Source of the DNA: Saccharopolyspora elongata
Lineage (GTDB): Bacteria; Actinomycetota; Actinomycetes; Mycobacteriales; Pseudonocardiaceae
DNA: 38,511 nt
NCBI RefSeq assembly: GCF_004348985.1
Contig: NZ_SMKW01000085.1
Location: 1 to 38,511 of the forward strand
Direction of reading: 5' to 3'
Numbering within the stretch: position 1 is the stretch's first letter; each line of letters begins with the position of its first letter. The translations under genes and the position numbers were made by a program. The notes beneath the pieces are model-generated. The model was given only the letters and a program-made list of their open reading frames with translations. It was not told the origin of the DNA and did no database searches. Shown piece after piece: positions 24,025 to 32,788 of this stretch.

Positions 24025-25011
24025 ATGGTGCGCATCCTGACCCGGTCCGACGTTCGCTCGCTGATCTCGATGGACGAGGTGATCGATGCGGTGCAGAAGG
24101 CGCACGAGGACCTCGCCCTCGGCCGCGCCGACCAGCCCGAACGGCACGCCGCCCGCACGCCCGGCACCGACGCGCACCTGATCCCGATGACGGCGGCGCT
24201 CGCCGACGGCCAGGCCGGTGGCGTCAAGCTGCTCGCCGACGTGCCCGCGAACCCGGCCCGCGCGCTGCCCCGGCAGCAGTCGACGATCGTCCTGGTCAAC
24301 CCCGAGAACGGGGTCTGCGAGGCATTCCTCGACGGCGGCGCGATCACCCAGTACCGGACCGCCGCCGCCTCCGCCGTCGCGACCCGCTGCCTGGCCCGCC
24401 CCGACGCGCGCGTGCTCGGCCTGATCGGGGCGGGCGCGCAGGCGCGCAGCCACTTCGCGGCGATCACGCGGGTCCGGCCGATCGACCGGGTGCTGGTGTG
24501 GAGCCGCACCGAGGCCAGCGCCCGGGCCTTCCGGGATGCCGTGGCCGACAGCGGCGTGGACATCGAGCTCGCCGGCAGCCCCGAGCAGGTCGTCCGCGGC
24601 TCGGACGTCCTCTGCACCCTCACCCCGGCGGCGACGCCCGTGGTCGCCGGTCGCTGGTTCGGCGAGGGCCTGCACGTCAACGCCGTCGGAGCGCCGCCGC
24701 GCCGGGACCACCGGGAGATCGACACCGACGGCATCGCGCGCGCCCGCGTCGTGGTGGATGCGCTGGACACCGCGCTCGCCGAATCGGGTGCCGTGTCGAT
24801 CGCGCTCGACGAAGGCGCCATCACGGTCGACCACGTCCGCGACGAGCTCGGCGAGGTCCTCACCGGCGCGAAACCCGGCCGCCGCGACGACGCGCAGATC
24901 ACCTTGTTCAACTCGGTGGGCGTGCCGATCCAGGACCTCGCGACCGCCCGGATCCTCGTCGACCGGGCGCGCGACAAGGGCATCGGGATCGAGATCTCGC
25001 TGCCCGAGTAG
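24025..25011 (+). CDS. Ornithine cyclodeaminase / mu-crystallin family protein
   Basis: The 328-residue protein has the family layout: an N-terminal dimerisation half (LTRSDVRSLISMDEVIDAVQKAHEDLALG... GGVKLLADVPANP, with the substrate-site Lys), a Rossmann NAD(P) motif (LGLIGAGAQARSHFAAI, from about 132), then WSRTEASARAF and LHVNAVGAPPRRDHREID. Members include ornithine cyclodeaminase, ketimine/pyrroline-2-carboxylate reductase and alanine dehydrogenase, which sequence alone does not separate well. It is preceded by a GntR-type palindrome and followed after 51 bases by an FCD-type GntR gene. Nearby oxoprolinase-type genes suggest catabolism of cyclic amino acids. The exact substrate is inference. 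Confidence 0.88.
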   Translation: MVRILTRSDVRSLISMDEVIDAVQKAHEDLALGRADQPERHAARTPGTDAHLIPMTAALADGQAGGVKLLADVPANPARALPRQQSTIVLVNPENGVCEAFLDGGAITQYRTAAASAVATRCLARPDARVLGLIGAGAQARSHFAAITRVRPIDRVLVWSRTEASARAFRDAVADSGVDIELAGSPEQVVRGSDVLCTLTPAATPVVAGRWFGEGLHVNAVGAPPRRDHREIDTDGIARARVVVDALDTALAESGAVSIALDEGAITVDHVRDELGEVLTGAKPGRRDDAQITLFNSVGVPIQDLATARILVDRARDKGIGIEISLPE

Positions 25012-25062
25012 GCGGAATACGATGGGCCGCGCGGGAGCCGGACCGCGGCCAGGAGGTGCCAG

Positions 25063-25734
25063 GTGTCGCTGGAAGCGCGACCTTCCGTAGGGTCGGCGCA
25101 CCGTTCGTTGCGCGACTCGATCGCCGACGAGCTGCGGGAGCGGATCATCTCCGGGGCCTACCCGCCCGACTTCCGGTTGGTGGAGCGCGATCTCGCGCAG
25201 CAGCTGGAGGTTTCGCGGATCCCGCTGCGCGAGGCGTTCCGGCAGCTGGAATCGGAAGGTCTGGTGCGCGCGCTGCCGCGGCGCGGCGTGGTGGTCGCCT
25301 CGATGACGGCGAAGGACGTCGAGAACCTGTTCGAGATCCGGGAGAGCCTGGAATCGCTGGCCGCCCGGCTCGCGGCGCAGCGCGCCGACCGGCAGGGCCT
25401 GCAGCGGCTGCGGGCGCACCTCGACGAGGCGCGGGCGACCACGGCCGCCGCGGACAAGGACGGCATCGCCCGCGCCAACGCCGCGTTCCACGCGACGATC
25501 ATCGACCTCGCCGACAACGAGCTGCTGCACTCGATGATGGCGCCGCTGAACAGCAAGGTCCGCTGGCTGTTCCGGCTCACCAGCGCGACCGACCCGGAGA
25601 CGCTCTGCCGGGAGCACACCGACCTGTTCGACGCGATCGCCGCGGGCAACGCCGAAGAAGCGGCCCGGATCGCCCTGGAGCACGTGGCGGCCAGCCGCCA
25701 GCCCACCTTCGACCAGCTGGCAAATCCACAGTAG
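25063..25734 (+). CDS. GntR-family (FadR/FCD) transcriptional regulator
   Basis: The 223-residue protein has a GntR winged helix (about 14-80: LRDSIADELRERIISGAYPPDFRLVERDLAQQLEVSRIPLREAFRQLESEGLVRALPRRGVVV). A helical FCD effector domain follows (about 90-210), with metal-site candidates in NAAFHATIIDLA, REHTDLFDAIAAGN and ALEHV. GTG 25063 has AGGAGG six bases upstream. It follows the ornithine-cyclodeaminase-like gene on the same strand, and the TATGGTATACCATA palindrome before that gene is its probable target. FCD regulators usually bind the pathway's organic acid or amino acid. Confidence 0.92.
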   Translation: MSLEARPSVGSAHRSLRDSIADELRERIISGAYPPDFRLVERDLAQQLEVSRIPLREAFRQLESEGLVRALPRRGVVVASMTAKDVENLFEIRESLESLAARLAAQRADRQGLQRLRAHLDEARATTAAADKDGIARANAAFHATIIDLADNELLHSMMAPLNSKVRWLFRLTSATDPETLCREHTDLFDAIAAGNAEEAARIALEHVAASRQPTFDQLANPQ

Positions 25735-26047
25735 ACACATCCGTCCCGCTGAGCCTCGCCCACCCCAAGGGCCCGCGGTCGTCTCCGTGACTCCTTCGGG
25801 GAGCTGCAGAGGTTCCGCTGCGCGCCGTTTTCGCGCGAAACCGGCGTTCCCCAGGCACACGCGGGCGACGCTTTCGCGCGAAAACGCCGCCTCGATCCAC
25901 GCGAGCTCGCCTCAGCACACCCGCACGTCGCCCCCTCCAGAACAGCCTCGATAGCAGCCAGAACGGGTGTTCACAGGGGCGGGCCTCTCGTCCCGGACCG
26001 GCTGCGTTCCTGCCGGGTGCGGGCCGCTGCGCGATGATTGAGCGCGG
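25735..26047. other. 313-base gene-free gap holding the third TTTCGCGCGAAA pair
   Basis: The stretch holds TTTCGCGCGAAA at 25829-25840 and 25872-25883 (starts 43 apart). The flanking arms are less complementary than in the other two copies. No coding frame or clear promoter is seen; the hydantoinase gene starts right after it. Confidence 0.6.
25825..25886. repeat. Paired TTTCGCGCGAAA palindromes, copy 3
   Basis: Third member of the family also found at 7702-7771 and 11595-11658. The loop begins with CCCCAGGC, close to CCCCGCAGGC in copy 1. It follows the gntR gene by about 90 bases. Confidence 0.8.
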
Positions 26048-28009
26048 GTGATTGCGATGACCGGAGAGACCGAGGCGTGTGCCGGGGTGGACGTCGGTGG
26101 CACGTTCACCGACGTCGTCGTGCACTCCCCCGGCCACCGACCCCGGGCCGTCAAGGTGCCCACCACCCCGGCCGACCAGGCCGAAGGGGTGGAGCGCGGC
26201 ATCGCCGAAGGCCTGCCCGGCGGGTCGCTCCGGCTGCTGCCGCACGGCAGCACCACCGCCACCAACGCCGTGCTGGAGCGCAAGATCGCCCGCACCGCCT
26301 TCGTCACCACCGACGGCTTCACCGACGTCCTGCAGATCGGGCGGCAGAACCGGCCAGCCCTCTACGACCTGTCCGCGACCAAGCCGGAACCGCTGGTGCC
26401 GCACGAGCGGTCGGTCACCGTCGCCGAGCGGATGAGCCCGCGGGGCGAGGCGGTCGTGGAGCTCACCGACGCCGAGATCGACCGGGTGGTGGCCGCGGTC
26501 CGCCGCCTCGAACCCGAGTCGATCGCCGTGTGCCTGCTCTTCTCCTACGCCTGCGACGACCACGAGCGGCGGTTGTGCGCGGCGCTGGACGAGCTCGGCG
26601 TGCCGATCACCCGCTCCAGCTCACTGCTGCCGGAGTTCCGCGAGTTCGAGCGGGCGTCGACCTGCGTGCTCAACGCCGCCGTCGAACCGGTGATGCGCCG
26701 CTACGTGTCCAACCTGACCACCCGGCTGCCCGATCCGACGATCACCGTGATGACCTCCAGCGGCGGCACGGCGGGCGTGGACTTCGCTGCGGCGGCACCC
26801 GTGCACACGCTGCTGTCCGGCCCGGCCGCAGGCGTGGTGGCCGCCGGAGCGGTCGCGCGCTCGGCCGGGTTCGAGGACGCGATCGCCTTCGACATGGGCG
26901 GCACGTCCACCGACGTGTGCCTGATCCGCGAGGGCCGCCCGGAGGTGTCGACGACGTCGGAGATCGCCGGGCTGCCGTTCCGGACCCCGGCGGTCGGCAT
27001 CCACACCGTCGGGGCCGGTGGCGGGTCGATCGCGTGGGTCGACACCGGCGGCGCGCTGCGGGTCGGTCCGCAGTCGGCCGGTGCCGACCCCGGCCCGGCC
27101 TGCTACCGCCTTGGCGGCGAGGAACCCACGGTGACGGACGCGCACTGCGCGCTGGGCCACCTCGACCCCGCGCGCGAGCTCGGCGGCGGCCTCCGGCTGG
27201 ATGCCGACGCCGCACGCCGAGCGCTGGAAACGCTGCCCGAGCCGGCCGCCGGAGTGCTGGCCGTCGTGCGCGCGACGATGGCGCGGGCGCTGCGCAGGGT
27301 CAGCACCGAGCGCGGCATCGATCCGGCCGGGCTCGCCCTGGTCGCCTACGGCGGCGCGGGCCCGCTGCACGCGACCGCGCTGGCGCGGGAGCTCGGCTGC
27401 CCCGCCGTCGTGGTGCCGCCCGCGCCCGGCGTGCTCAGCGCGCTCGGCCTGCTGCTGGCTCCGCCGCGCTTCGAGGCGTCGCGAACGATGCTGGTGGATG
27501 CCGGCGAAGACCTGTCGCAGGCGTGGGAGGAACTGGGCACCGAAGCTCATCGGGAACTTGAAAAGCAAGGCGTCACAGCGGGAATATCACTGTCCAAAGT
27601 GGCCGACATGCGCTACGCCGGGCAATCCCACGAGCTGCGGATCGACGTCACCGAGCAGGCCGATCTCGCCGAGCTGCTGCATGACGCGCACCACGAGTCG
27701 TACGGGTACGCGATGCGCGACGAGCGGGTCGAGGTCGTCACGCTGCGGGTCATCGCTCGCGGCGAACCGATCCTCGCGGATTCGCCGCAGGACTGGGACC
27801 AGGGCGAACCGGAGCGCAAACCGGATCGCGAGATCGGCATCGGCGACCGGTCGGTGCGCGCGCGGATCGTGTCCCGGGCAGCGCTGAAGACGGGCGACGA
27901 GGTCGCCGGGCCGGCGCTGATCGAGCAGCCGGACACCACGACGCTGCTCGCCGAGGACGAAGTGGCGACAGTGGACGAATCGGGGAACCTGGTGGTGCGG
28001 CTGACATGA
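26048..28009 (+). CDS. hyuA: Hydantoinase/oxoprolinase family protein, subunit A
   Basis: The 653-residue ATP-dependent amidohydrolase subunit has the actin-like ATPase fold: CAGVDVGGTFTDVVVHS (phosphate-1 loop, near residue 12), GSTTATNAVLERK, FDMGGTSTDVCLI (phosphate-2 loop, near 280), GAGGGSIAWVD and AYGGAGPLHATALARELG. With subunit B it opens cyclic amides (5-oxoproline, hydantoins) or carboxylates ketones in related enzymes. The start is GTG 26048 or ATG 26057; neither has a strong ribosome site. Its stop overlaps the B gene by ATGA. Together with the upstream ornithine-cyclodeaminase-like and gntR genes it may form one catabolic unit, although the 313-base gap argues for a separate transcript. 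Confidence 0.92.
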   Translation: MIAMTGETEACAGVDVGGTFTDVVVHSPGHRPRAVKVPTTPADQAEGVERGIAEGLPGGSLRLLPHGSTTATNAVLERKIARTAFVTTDGFTDVLQIGRQNRPALYDLSATKPEPLVPHERSVTVAERMSPRGEAVVELTDAEIDRVVAAVRRLEPESIAVCLLFSYACDDHERRLCAALDELGVPITRSSSLLPEFREFERASTCVLNAAVEPVMRRYVSNLTTRLPDPTITVMTSSGGTAGVDFAAAAPVHTLLSGPAAGVVAAGAVARSAGFEDAIAFDMGGTSTDVCLIREGRPEVSTTSEIAGLPFRTPAVGIHTVGAGGGSIAWVDTGGALRVGPQSAGADPGPACYRLGGEEPTVTDAHCALGHLDPARELGGGLRLDADAARRALETLPEPAAGVLAVVRATMARALRRVSTERGIDPAGLALVAYGGAGPLHATALARELGCPAVVVPPAPGVLSALGLLLAPPRFEASRTMLVDAGEDLSQAWEELGTEAHRELEKQGVTAGISLSKVADMRYAGQSHELRIDVTEQADLAELLHDAHHESYGYAMRDERVEVVTLRVIARGEPILADSPQDWDQGEPERKPDREIGIGDRSVRARIVSRAALKTGDEVAGPALIEQPDTTTLLAEDEVATVDESGNLVVRLT

Positions 28010-29565
28010 CCGAGCTGACCGCCGTCGAGCTGGAGGTGTTCCGCCACGCCCTGGCCGGTGTCGCCGACGAGATGGGCGTGGCGCTGCGCCGCGCCGCCTA
28101 CTCCCCCAACATCAAGGAACGTGCCGACTGCTCCGCCGCGGTGTTCGACCCCGACGGCGAGATGGTCGCGCAGGCCGAGCACATCCCGGTGCACCTGGGC
28201 GCGATGCCCGCCAGCGTCCGCGCCGTGCTGGAGACCTGCGGGCGGCTCGAACCGGGCGAGCAGGTCTGCGTGAACGACCCTTACCTCGGCGGCACCCACC
28301 TGCCGGACCTGACGATCGTCGCCGCCGTCGGCGACGGCGACCGGCTGCTGGGGTACGTGGCCAACCGCGCCCACCACGCGGACGTCGGCGGCGCCGCGCC
28401 GGGTTCGATGCCCGCGACCGCGACCGAGATCGCGATGGAGGGCGTCCGCATCCCGCCGATCCGCATCGCCGACGCGACCGGCGAGCGCGAGGACGTGGTC
28501 CGGCTGATCGCGGCGAACTCGCGGACCCCCGAGGAACGCCGCGGCGACCTGCGCGCCCAGTTCGCGGCGAACCACGTGGGCGCGGTGCGGATGCGCGAAC
28601 TGGCCGACCGGATGGGGTCGCGGCGGCTGCGCACGGCGATGGCGGCGGTGTGCGACTACTCGGACCGCCGGGTGCGCGCGGCGATCCGCGACATCCCCGA
28701 CGGCTGCTACCGCAGCGAGGACGTGCTGGAGATCGGCGACGGGATCCCGATCAAGGCGGCGGTGACGGTCTCCGGTGACGAGGTGCTGGTGGATTTCGAC
28801 GGCACGGCCCGGCAGATCCCGGTGAACTGCAACGCGGTGTTCGCGGTGACGCTGTCGGCGTCGATGTTCGTGCTCCGGATGCTCACCGACCCCGACGCCC
28901 CGCCCAACGCCGGCTGCTACCGGGCGCTGCGCGTCGAAGCGCCGGAAGGCACGGTGGTGAACCCGACGTTCCCGGCCCCGACGGCGGCGGGCAACGTGGA
29001 GACCAGCCAGCGCATCGTGGACGTGCTGCTCGGCGCGTTCGCGCAGGCGATCCCCGACCGCGTGCCGGCGGGCAGCCAGGGCACCATGAACAACCTGCTG
29101 ATCGGCGGCGGCGACCCGGCGTTCAGCTACTACGAGACGCTGGGCGGCGGCGAAGGCGGCACTCCCACCCGCGCAGGCATGTCGGGCGTGCACACGGGCA
29201 TGACCAACACCCAGAACACGCCGGCGGAAGCGATGGAGCTGGACTACCCGCTGCGGGTCTGGCGCTACGAGCTCCGGCCGTCCTCCGGCGGCGCGGGACG
29301 GCACCCGGGCGGCGACGGCCTGGTGCGGGAGATCGAAGCGCTCGCCGACTGCACCCTGACGATCCAGTCCGAACGCCGCGAACACGCCCCGCGGGGAGCC
29401 CGGGGCGGCGAGCCCGGCGCGGTCGGCCGCAACATCCTGGTCCGGGCGGACGGCACCGAGGAAGGGCTCCCGGCCAAGGGCACCTGGCCGCTGCGCCGAG
29501 GCGACCGGATCCGCATCGAAACCCCAGGTGGAGGCGGCTGGGGAGGTCCCGGCGAAGGCGACTGA
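28006..29565 (+). CDS. hyuB: Hydantoinase/oxoprolinase family protein, subunit B
   Basis: The 519-residue partner of subunit A starts at ATG 28006 within the A stop. Conserved blocks are EVFRHALAGVADEMGVALRRAAYSPNIKER, DRADCSAAVFD-type context, HIPVHLGAMPASV, NDPYLGGTHLPDLTIVA, NRAHHADVGG and GTMNNLLIGG, followed by GGGEGGTPTRAGMSGVHTGMTNTQNTPAE and the glycine-rich tail ETPGGGGWG. His and Asp in LGGTHLPD and HHADVGG are the probable metal ligands. Length is normal. It forms an AB complex in the cytosol. Substrate unknown. Confidence 0.92.
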   Translation: MTELTAVELEVFRHALAGVADEMGVALRRAAYSPNIKERADCSAAVFDPDGEMVAQAEHIPVHLGAMPASVRAVLETCGRLEPGEQVCVNDPYLGGTHLPDLTIVAAVGDGDRLLGYVANRAHHADVGGAAPGSMPATATEIAMEGVRIPPIRIADATGEREDVVRLIAANSRTPEERRGDLRAQFAANHVGAVRMRELADRMGSRRLRTAMAAVCDYSDRRVRAAIRDIPDGCYRSEDVLEIGDGIPIKAAVTVSGDEVLVDFDGTARQIPVNCNAVFAVTLSASMFVLRMLTDPDAPPNAGCYRALRVEAPEGTVVNPTFPAPTAAGNVETSQRIVDVLLGAFAQAIPDRVPAGSQGTMNNLLIGGGDPAFSYYETLGGGEGGTPTRAGMSGVHTGMTNTQNTPAEAMELDYPLRVWRYELRPSSGGAGRHPGGDGLVREIEALADCTLTIQSERREHAPRGARGGEPGAVGRNILVRADGTEEGLPAKGTWPLRRGDRIRIETPGGGGWGGPGEGD

Positions 29566-29638
29566 GCGCTACCCTGGAGGTGCCGGCCGGGCGCCCCGCG
29601 CTGGCACGTGGAGCTTTCGAACTTCCCGGCCCGGCGGA

Positions 29639-29663
29639 GCCTCCGACCCCAGCGGCCGGAGGC
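29639..29663 (+). terminator. GC hairpin after hyuB
   Basis: GCCTCCG (29639-29645) pairs with CGGAGGC (29657-29663) across an 11-base loop, 74 bases after the hyuB stop. The rest of the spacer up to 29775 has no gene I can support. Confidence 0.4.
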
Positions 29664-29775
29664 TTCCGCATCTCCGCGCGGGCGCTCCCCTGTTGCCTGA
29701 GAGCCGACTCGGACCGCACACCGCGCTTCGTTCAGATCTCGTTCGGCCAAAGGGGCTTTCGTGGTGCTGCTGAGC

Positions 29776-29823
29776 GGTCGTGAGTGGTAATGGTCGCTGG
29801 AACGACCATTACCACTCACGACC
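29776..29823. terminator. Perfect 21-bp inverted repeat between convergent genes
   Basis: Arms 29776-29796 and 29803-29823 are fully complementary with a 6-base loop (CTGGAA). It lies just before the araC-type stop on the opposite strand, so it can end transcripts from both sides. Confidence 0.8.
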
Positions 29824-29835
29824 GGCGTCAGCGGG

Positions 29836-30669
29836 TCAGGCCGTGGGCGGCCAGGCCGTGTCGTCGGCGGCCAGCCACGGCTCGGTCGCGGCGGCGGCGG
29901 GGGTCGTCCCGGTGAACGCGCGGACGTCGTGGTGGAGGTGCGACTGGTCGGCATAGCCGCCGTCCGCCGCCACCTGCGCCGGGGCATGCCCGCTGACCAG
30001 ACGGTGGATGGCGTGGTCGAAGCGGACCAGCATGCCGGCGCGCTTGGGGGTCAGGCCGATCTGCGAGCCGAAGCGCGACCACAGGCGCTGCCGGCTCCAG
30101 CCGGTCCGGGCCGCGAGGTCGCGCACCCGGGCACGGCCGTGACCGCCGACGATCTGGCGCCATGCCCAGGCCACCTCGGGCTCGACCGCCCGGCCCGTGT
30201 GGAGCCGGCCGGACAGCTCCGCGTCGATCAGGGCGAAGCGCTCACGCCAGGTCCGCGCCTGGTGCAACCGCTCTCGCAGGCGCGGTGCGTCGCGGCCCCA
30301 CAGGTCATCGAGCGCGATGACGCTCCCGCGCAACTCCGCGAGCGGGAGCCCGAGCACGGAGTAAGCGGTCAGCGGGCACAGGCGGATCTGGATGCACGCG
30401 ACGCCCTCGGCGCGCGCCTGGAACGCGCGGAAGGCGAGCCCGGCGGCCAGGCTGTCCAACCGCAACCGGCCGGGTGCGCCGTGGATGTCGAACGGGCGGT
30501 CGCCGAACTCGACGGCCACGGTGACGGCCGGGTGGGGGATGGCGCGCAGTTCGACGGGACCGCGAATGCGGAATCCCGCCATGTCGACTCCGGGCAGCTC
30601 GGTTGCCCGCGACGGCCGCGCGATCTCCCAGTCAGCGGTGGAATCTGCCGTCCGGCGAACTGATCGCAC
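29836..30669 (-). CDS. AraC-family transcriptional regulator
   Basis: The 277-residue protein has an N-terminal sensing domain (about 20-170: RGPVELRAIPHPAVTVAVEFGDRPF... CPLTAYSVLGLPLAELRG) of the type found in actinobacterial AraC regulators. The C-terminal AraC double HTH (about 175-265) includes RVRDLAARTGWSRQRLWSRFGSQIGLTPKRAGMLVRFDHAI and AADGGYADQSHLHHDVRAFTGTTPA. The start is GTG 30669. It is divergent from the alpha/beta hydrolase gene (109 bases between starts), which is its most likely target. The ligand is unknown. Confidence 0.88.
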   Translation of the reverse strand: MRSVRRTADSTADWEIARPSRATELPGVDMAGFRIRGPVELRAIPHPAVTVAVEFGDRPFDIHGAPGRLRLDSLAAGLAFRAFQARAEGVACIQIRLCPLTAYSVLGLPLAELRGSVIALDDLWGRDAPRLRERLHQARTWRERFALIDAELSGRLHTGRAVEPEVAWAWRQIVGGHGRARVRDLAARTGWSRQRLWSRFGSQIGLTPKRAGMLVRFDHAIHRLVSGHAPAQVAADGGYADQSHLHHDVRAFTGTTPAAAATEPWLAADDTAWPPTA

Positions 30670-30778
30670 GCGTCAACTGTACGAGCGGCTCGGCGGCGGG
30701 ACCACGGCGATGACATTTCTCCAAGACCCGTCGTGCCGGACGCCGGAAGGGTGGCCCGCAACGACGGACGGAGGAGCC

Positions 30779-31759
30779 ATGGACGAGACGACTATCCCGC
30801 ACCACCGCCGCGCGGACGCGACACCGAGCGGCCGGCGGTCGTGGAGCCGACGGCGGCGGATCACGTTGCTGGCCGCCGGTGGGCTGGCCCTCCTGCTGGC
30901 GTGGAACACGGTGTCAGTGCGCACGGAGACAGCCGAAGCCTCCGGCGAGCAGATCGTGCGCGTTCCCGGCGGGGACATCCGCGTCGTGCAGGAAGGACCG
31001 CCCGGCGCGCCCGCGGTGGTGCTCCTGCACGGCCTGGCCGGATCCGCGGCGTGGTGGGAGCCGGTGCTGCCGGCATTGCGGGACCTGCACGTGGTGCGGG
31101 TGGACCTGCTCGGGCACGGTGGATCGGCCAAGCCGACCGATGGCTACGGCATCGCGGAGCAAGCGGGCCGGGTGGGGGCGGTGCTCGATCGGCTCGGGGT
31201 GCGCCGCGCGACCGTCGTCGGGCATTCCACCGGCGGCGCCGTCGCCACATCGCTGGCCGAGCAGCGCCGCGACTTGGTGACGGCGGTCGCGCTGGTCGAC
31301 ACCGGCCCGCGGGCGGACGCGTTCCTCGGCGACAGCTTCGTCGCCGACCTGATGACCACGCCGGTGGTGGGAGAACTGATCTGGCGGCTGCGCACCGACG
31401 GTGCGCTCCGCGGCGCTATGAGCACCGCGTTCACCCGCGAGGTGCGGATCCCCGAGGAGCTCGTCACCGACGTCCGGGGCATGACCTACCGCAGCCTCAC
31501 CGCGACCGACGAGGCGGTCGACGCGTTCCTGGCCGAACGGCCCGTCCCCGACCGGCTCGCCGGCCTCGGTCTGCCGGTCCTGGTCATCTTCGGCGCCCAG
31601 GACCGGCGGTGGCAGCCGTCGTCCGCACAGGACTACCGCCGAATCCCCCACGCCCGGATCGAGATCCTCGACGGTGTCGGCCACACACCCATGTTCGAGG
31701 ACCCGGACACCACTGGGGCCCTCCTGCACGGTTTCGCCGTCGAGACCACATCGCGCTGA
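30779..31759 (+). CDS. Membrane-anchored alpha/beta hydrolase
   Basis: The 326-residue protein has an Arg-rich start and a signal-anchor helix (about 28-45), so the catalytic domain should face outside. The hydrolase core shows the oxyanion segment VVLLHGLAG (about 80-88), the nucleophile elbow VVGHSTGG (Ser150), the acid in VIFGAQDRRW and the base in GVGHTPMFEDP. LLGHGGSAKPTDGYGI resembles haloalkane-dehalogenase/epoxide-hydrolase-type members, but no halide-binding signature is evident, so esterase or similar is safer. ATG 30779 has GGAGGAG just upstream; the long open frame before it runs antisense to the araC gene. Divergent from and probably controlled by that regulator. Confidence 0.88.
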   Translation: MDETTIPHHRRADATPSGRRSWSRRRRITLLAAGGLALLLAWNTVSVRTETAEASGEQIVRVPGGDIRVVQEGPPGAPAVVLLHGLAGSAAWWEPVLPALRDLHVVRVDLLGHGGSAKPTDGYGIAEQAGRVGAVLDRLGVRRATVVGHSTGGAVATSLAEQRRDLVTAVALVDTGPRADAFLGDSFVADLMTTPVVGELIWRLRTDGALRGAMSTAFTREVRIPEELVTDVRGMTYRSLTATDEAVDAFLAERPVPDRLAGLGLPVLVIFGAQDRRWQPSSAQDYRRIPHARIEILDGVGHTPMFEDPDTTGALLHGFAVETTSR

Positions 31760-31809
31760 TCCAGCACCAGGCGATCACGCCTCGCAGGGATCGGGGGTTG
31801 CGCCGCCGG

Positions 31810-32760
31810 TCAGGCATCGAGATGGGTGAAGTCCGGGAGCGGGGCCTCTGCCACCAGGGCCCGGATCGCTTCGCGGGCTTCGGTCGGGGTTGCGTCCTTC
31901 CGCCACCACAGGGCCACCTCCCTCCCCTGCGGCACGTCGCTGATCGGGATCAGGCGGACTCCCGAGGTGTTCGCCATGACCATCGCCAGCGCGTTCGTCA
32001 CGCCCACCGCGATCCCCCGCCGCACCAGGGCGATCAGGGTCTGGGGCTGGTTCGTGCGGAAGATGACGTCGGGCACCAGGCCCGCCTGCTCGAACGCCAG
32101 GCTCGACTCGAAGTGGCCGTTCTCGCGGTCGGTGTTCTCGCCGATCGTGATCAGCGGCCTCGCTGCCAGGTCCGCCAGCCGCAGCGGCCCGGCGGGCTGG
32201 TCCTCGCCGGCGGCCACCACCGCCACCAACGGCTCCCGCCACAGCGGCTGGAAGGTCAGCGCGTCGCCGGCCGCCACCGGCAGCACCGGCCGGACCGCCA
32301 GGTCGATGTCGCCGGCGATCAGCGCGGCCTCTAGCTCCAGCGTCGCTCCTTCCCACGGCTCCAGCTCGATGCCCGGGAACTGCGCCGCGCTGCGCTCGAA
32401 GAGGAACGGGAACAGATGTGCCGCTGCGCTGGGATAGGCGCCGAGCCGGACGCGACCGCGCACCCGGTGGGCGGCGCGCCCGGCCTCCTCGCTGGCGGCC
32501 CGCAGGTGCTGGAGGATGCCCCGCGCGTGCGGGAGCAGCGCGCGGCCCTCGGCGGTCAGCGCTACGGGGTGGTGCGAGCGGTCGAAGAGCTGCACGCCCA
32601 ACGCCCGCTCCAGCTCCGAGACGTGCGTGCTGATCCGGGACTGCGACCGGAACAGCGCCTGCGCCGCGGCGGAGAACCCGCCGTGCTCCACTACGGACAC
32701 GAAGCTGACGAACCAGTCGAGGCGGTAGCGGTAGGCTTCGCCGGGCTTCACCGCCACCAC
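31810..32760 (-). CDS. LysR-family transcriptional regulator
   Basis: The 316-residue protein has a LysR winged HTH (about 12-72: RLDWFVSFVSVVEHGGFSAAAQALFRSQSRISTHVSELERALGVQLFDR). A substrate-binding domain follows, opening with RGRVRLGAYPSAAAHLFPFLFERSAAQFPGIELE. The start is GTG 32760 or, better spaced from GAGG, GTG 32751. It is the last gene of a leftward series (MFS, SDR, cupin, Nramp-like), 28 bases after the transporter stop. It therefore probably regulates the catabolic genes upstream of it and is co-transcribed with them. The inducer is unknown. Confidence 0.9.
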   Translation of the reverse strand: MVAVKPGEAYRYRLDWFVSFVSVVEHGGFSAAAQALFRSQSRISTHVSELERALGVQLFDRSHHPVALTAEGRALLPHARGILQHLRAASEEAGRAAHRVRGRVRLGAYPSAAAHLFPFLFERSAAQFPGIELEPWEGATLELEAALIAGDIDLAVRPVLPVAAGDALTFQPLWREPLVAVVAAGEDQPAGPLRLADLAARPLITIGENTDRENGHFESSLAFEQAGLVPDVIFRTNQPQTLIALVRRGIAVGVTNALAMVMANTSGVRLIPISDVPQGREVALWWRKDATPTEAREAIRALVAEAPLPDFTHLDA

Positions 32761-32788
32761 CTCGCGTCCCGTCGTGCGTTCACGCGGG

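Noticed and set aside
7710..25883. TTTCGCGCGAAA as chromosomal parS sites
   Set aside because: parS is GTTTCACGTGAAAC; these differ at two central positions, occur in pairs with fixed spacing and fold into hairpins. No par gene is near.
27613..29385. Long antisense open frame opposite hyuB, and similar ones opposite other genes
   Set aside because: These are typical high-GC shadow frames. The sense frames carry clear family motifs and ribosome sites; the antisense products do not.
29650..29770. Glycine riboswitch on the minus strand
   Set aside because: The minus strand has CTCTCAGGCAAC near 29690-29705, like the 3' part of a glycine aptamer. The matching GGAGAG 5' part and the GCCGAAG core are missing, and no minus-strand gene follows. 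At most a relic.
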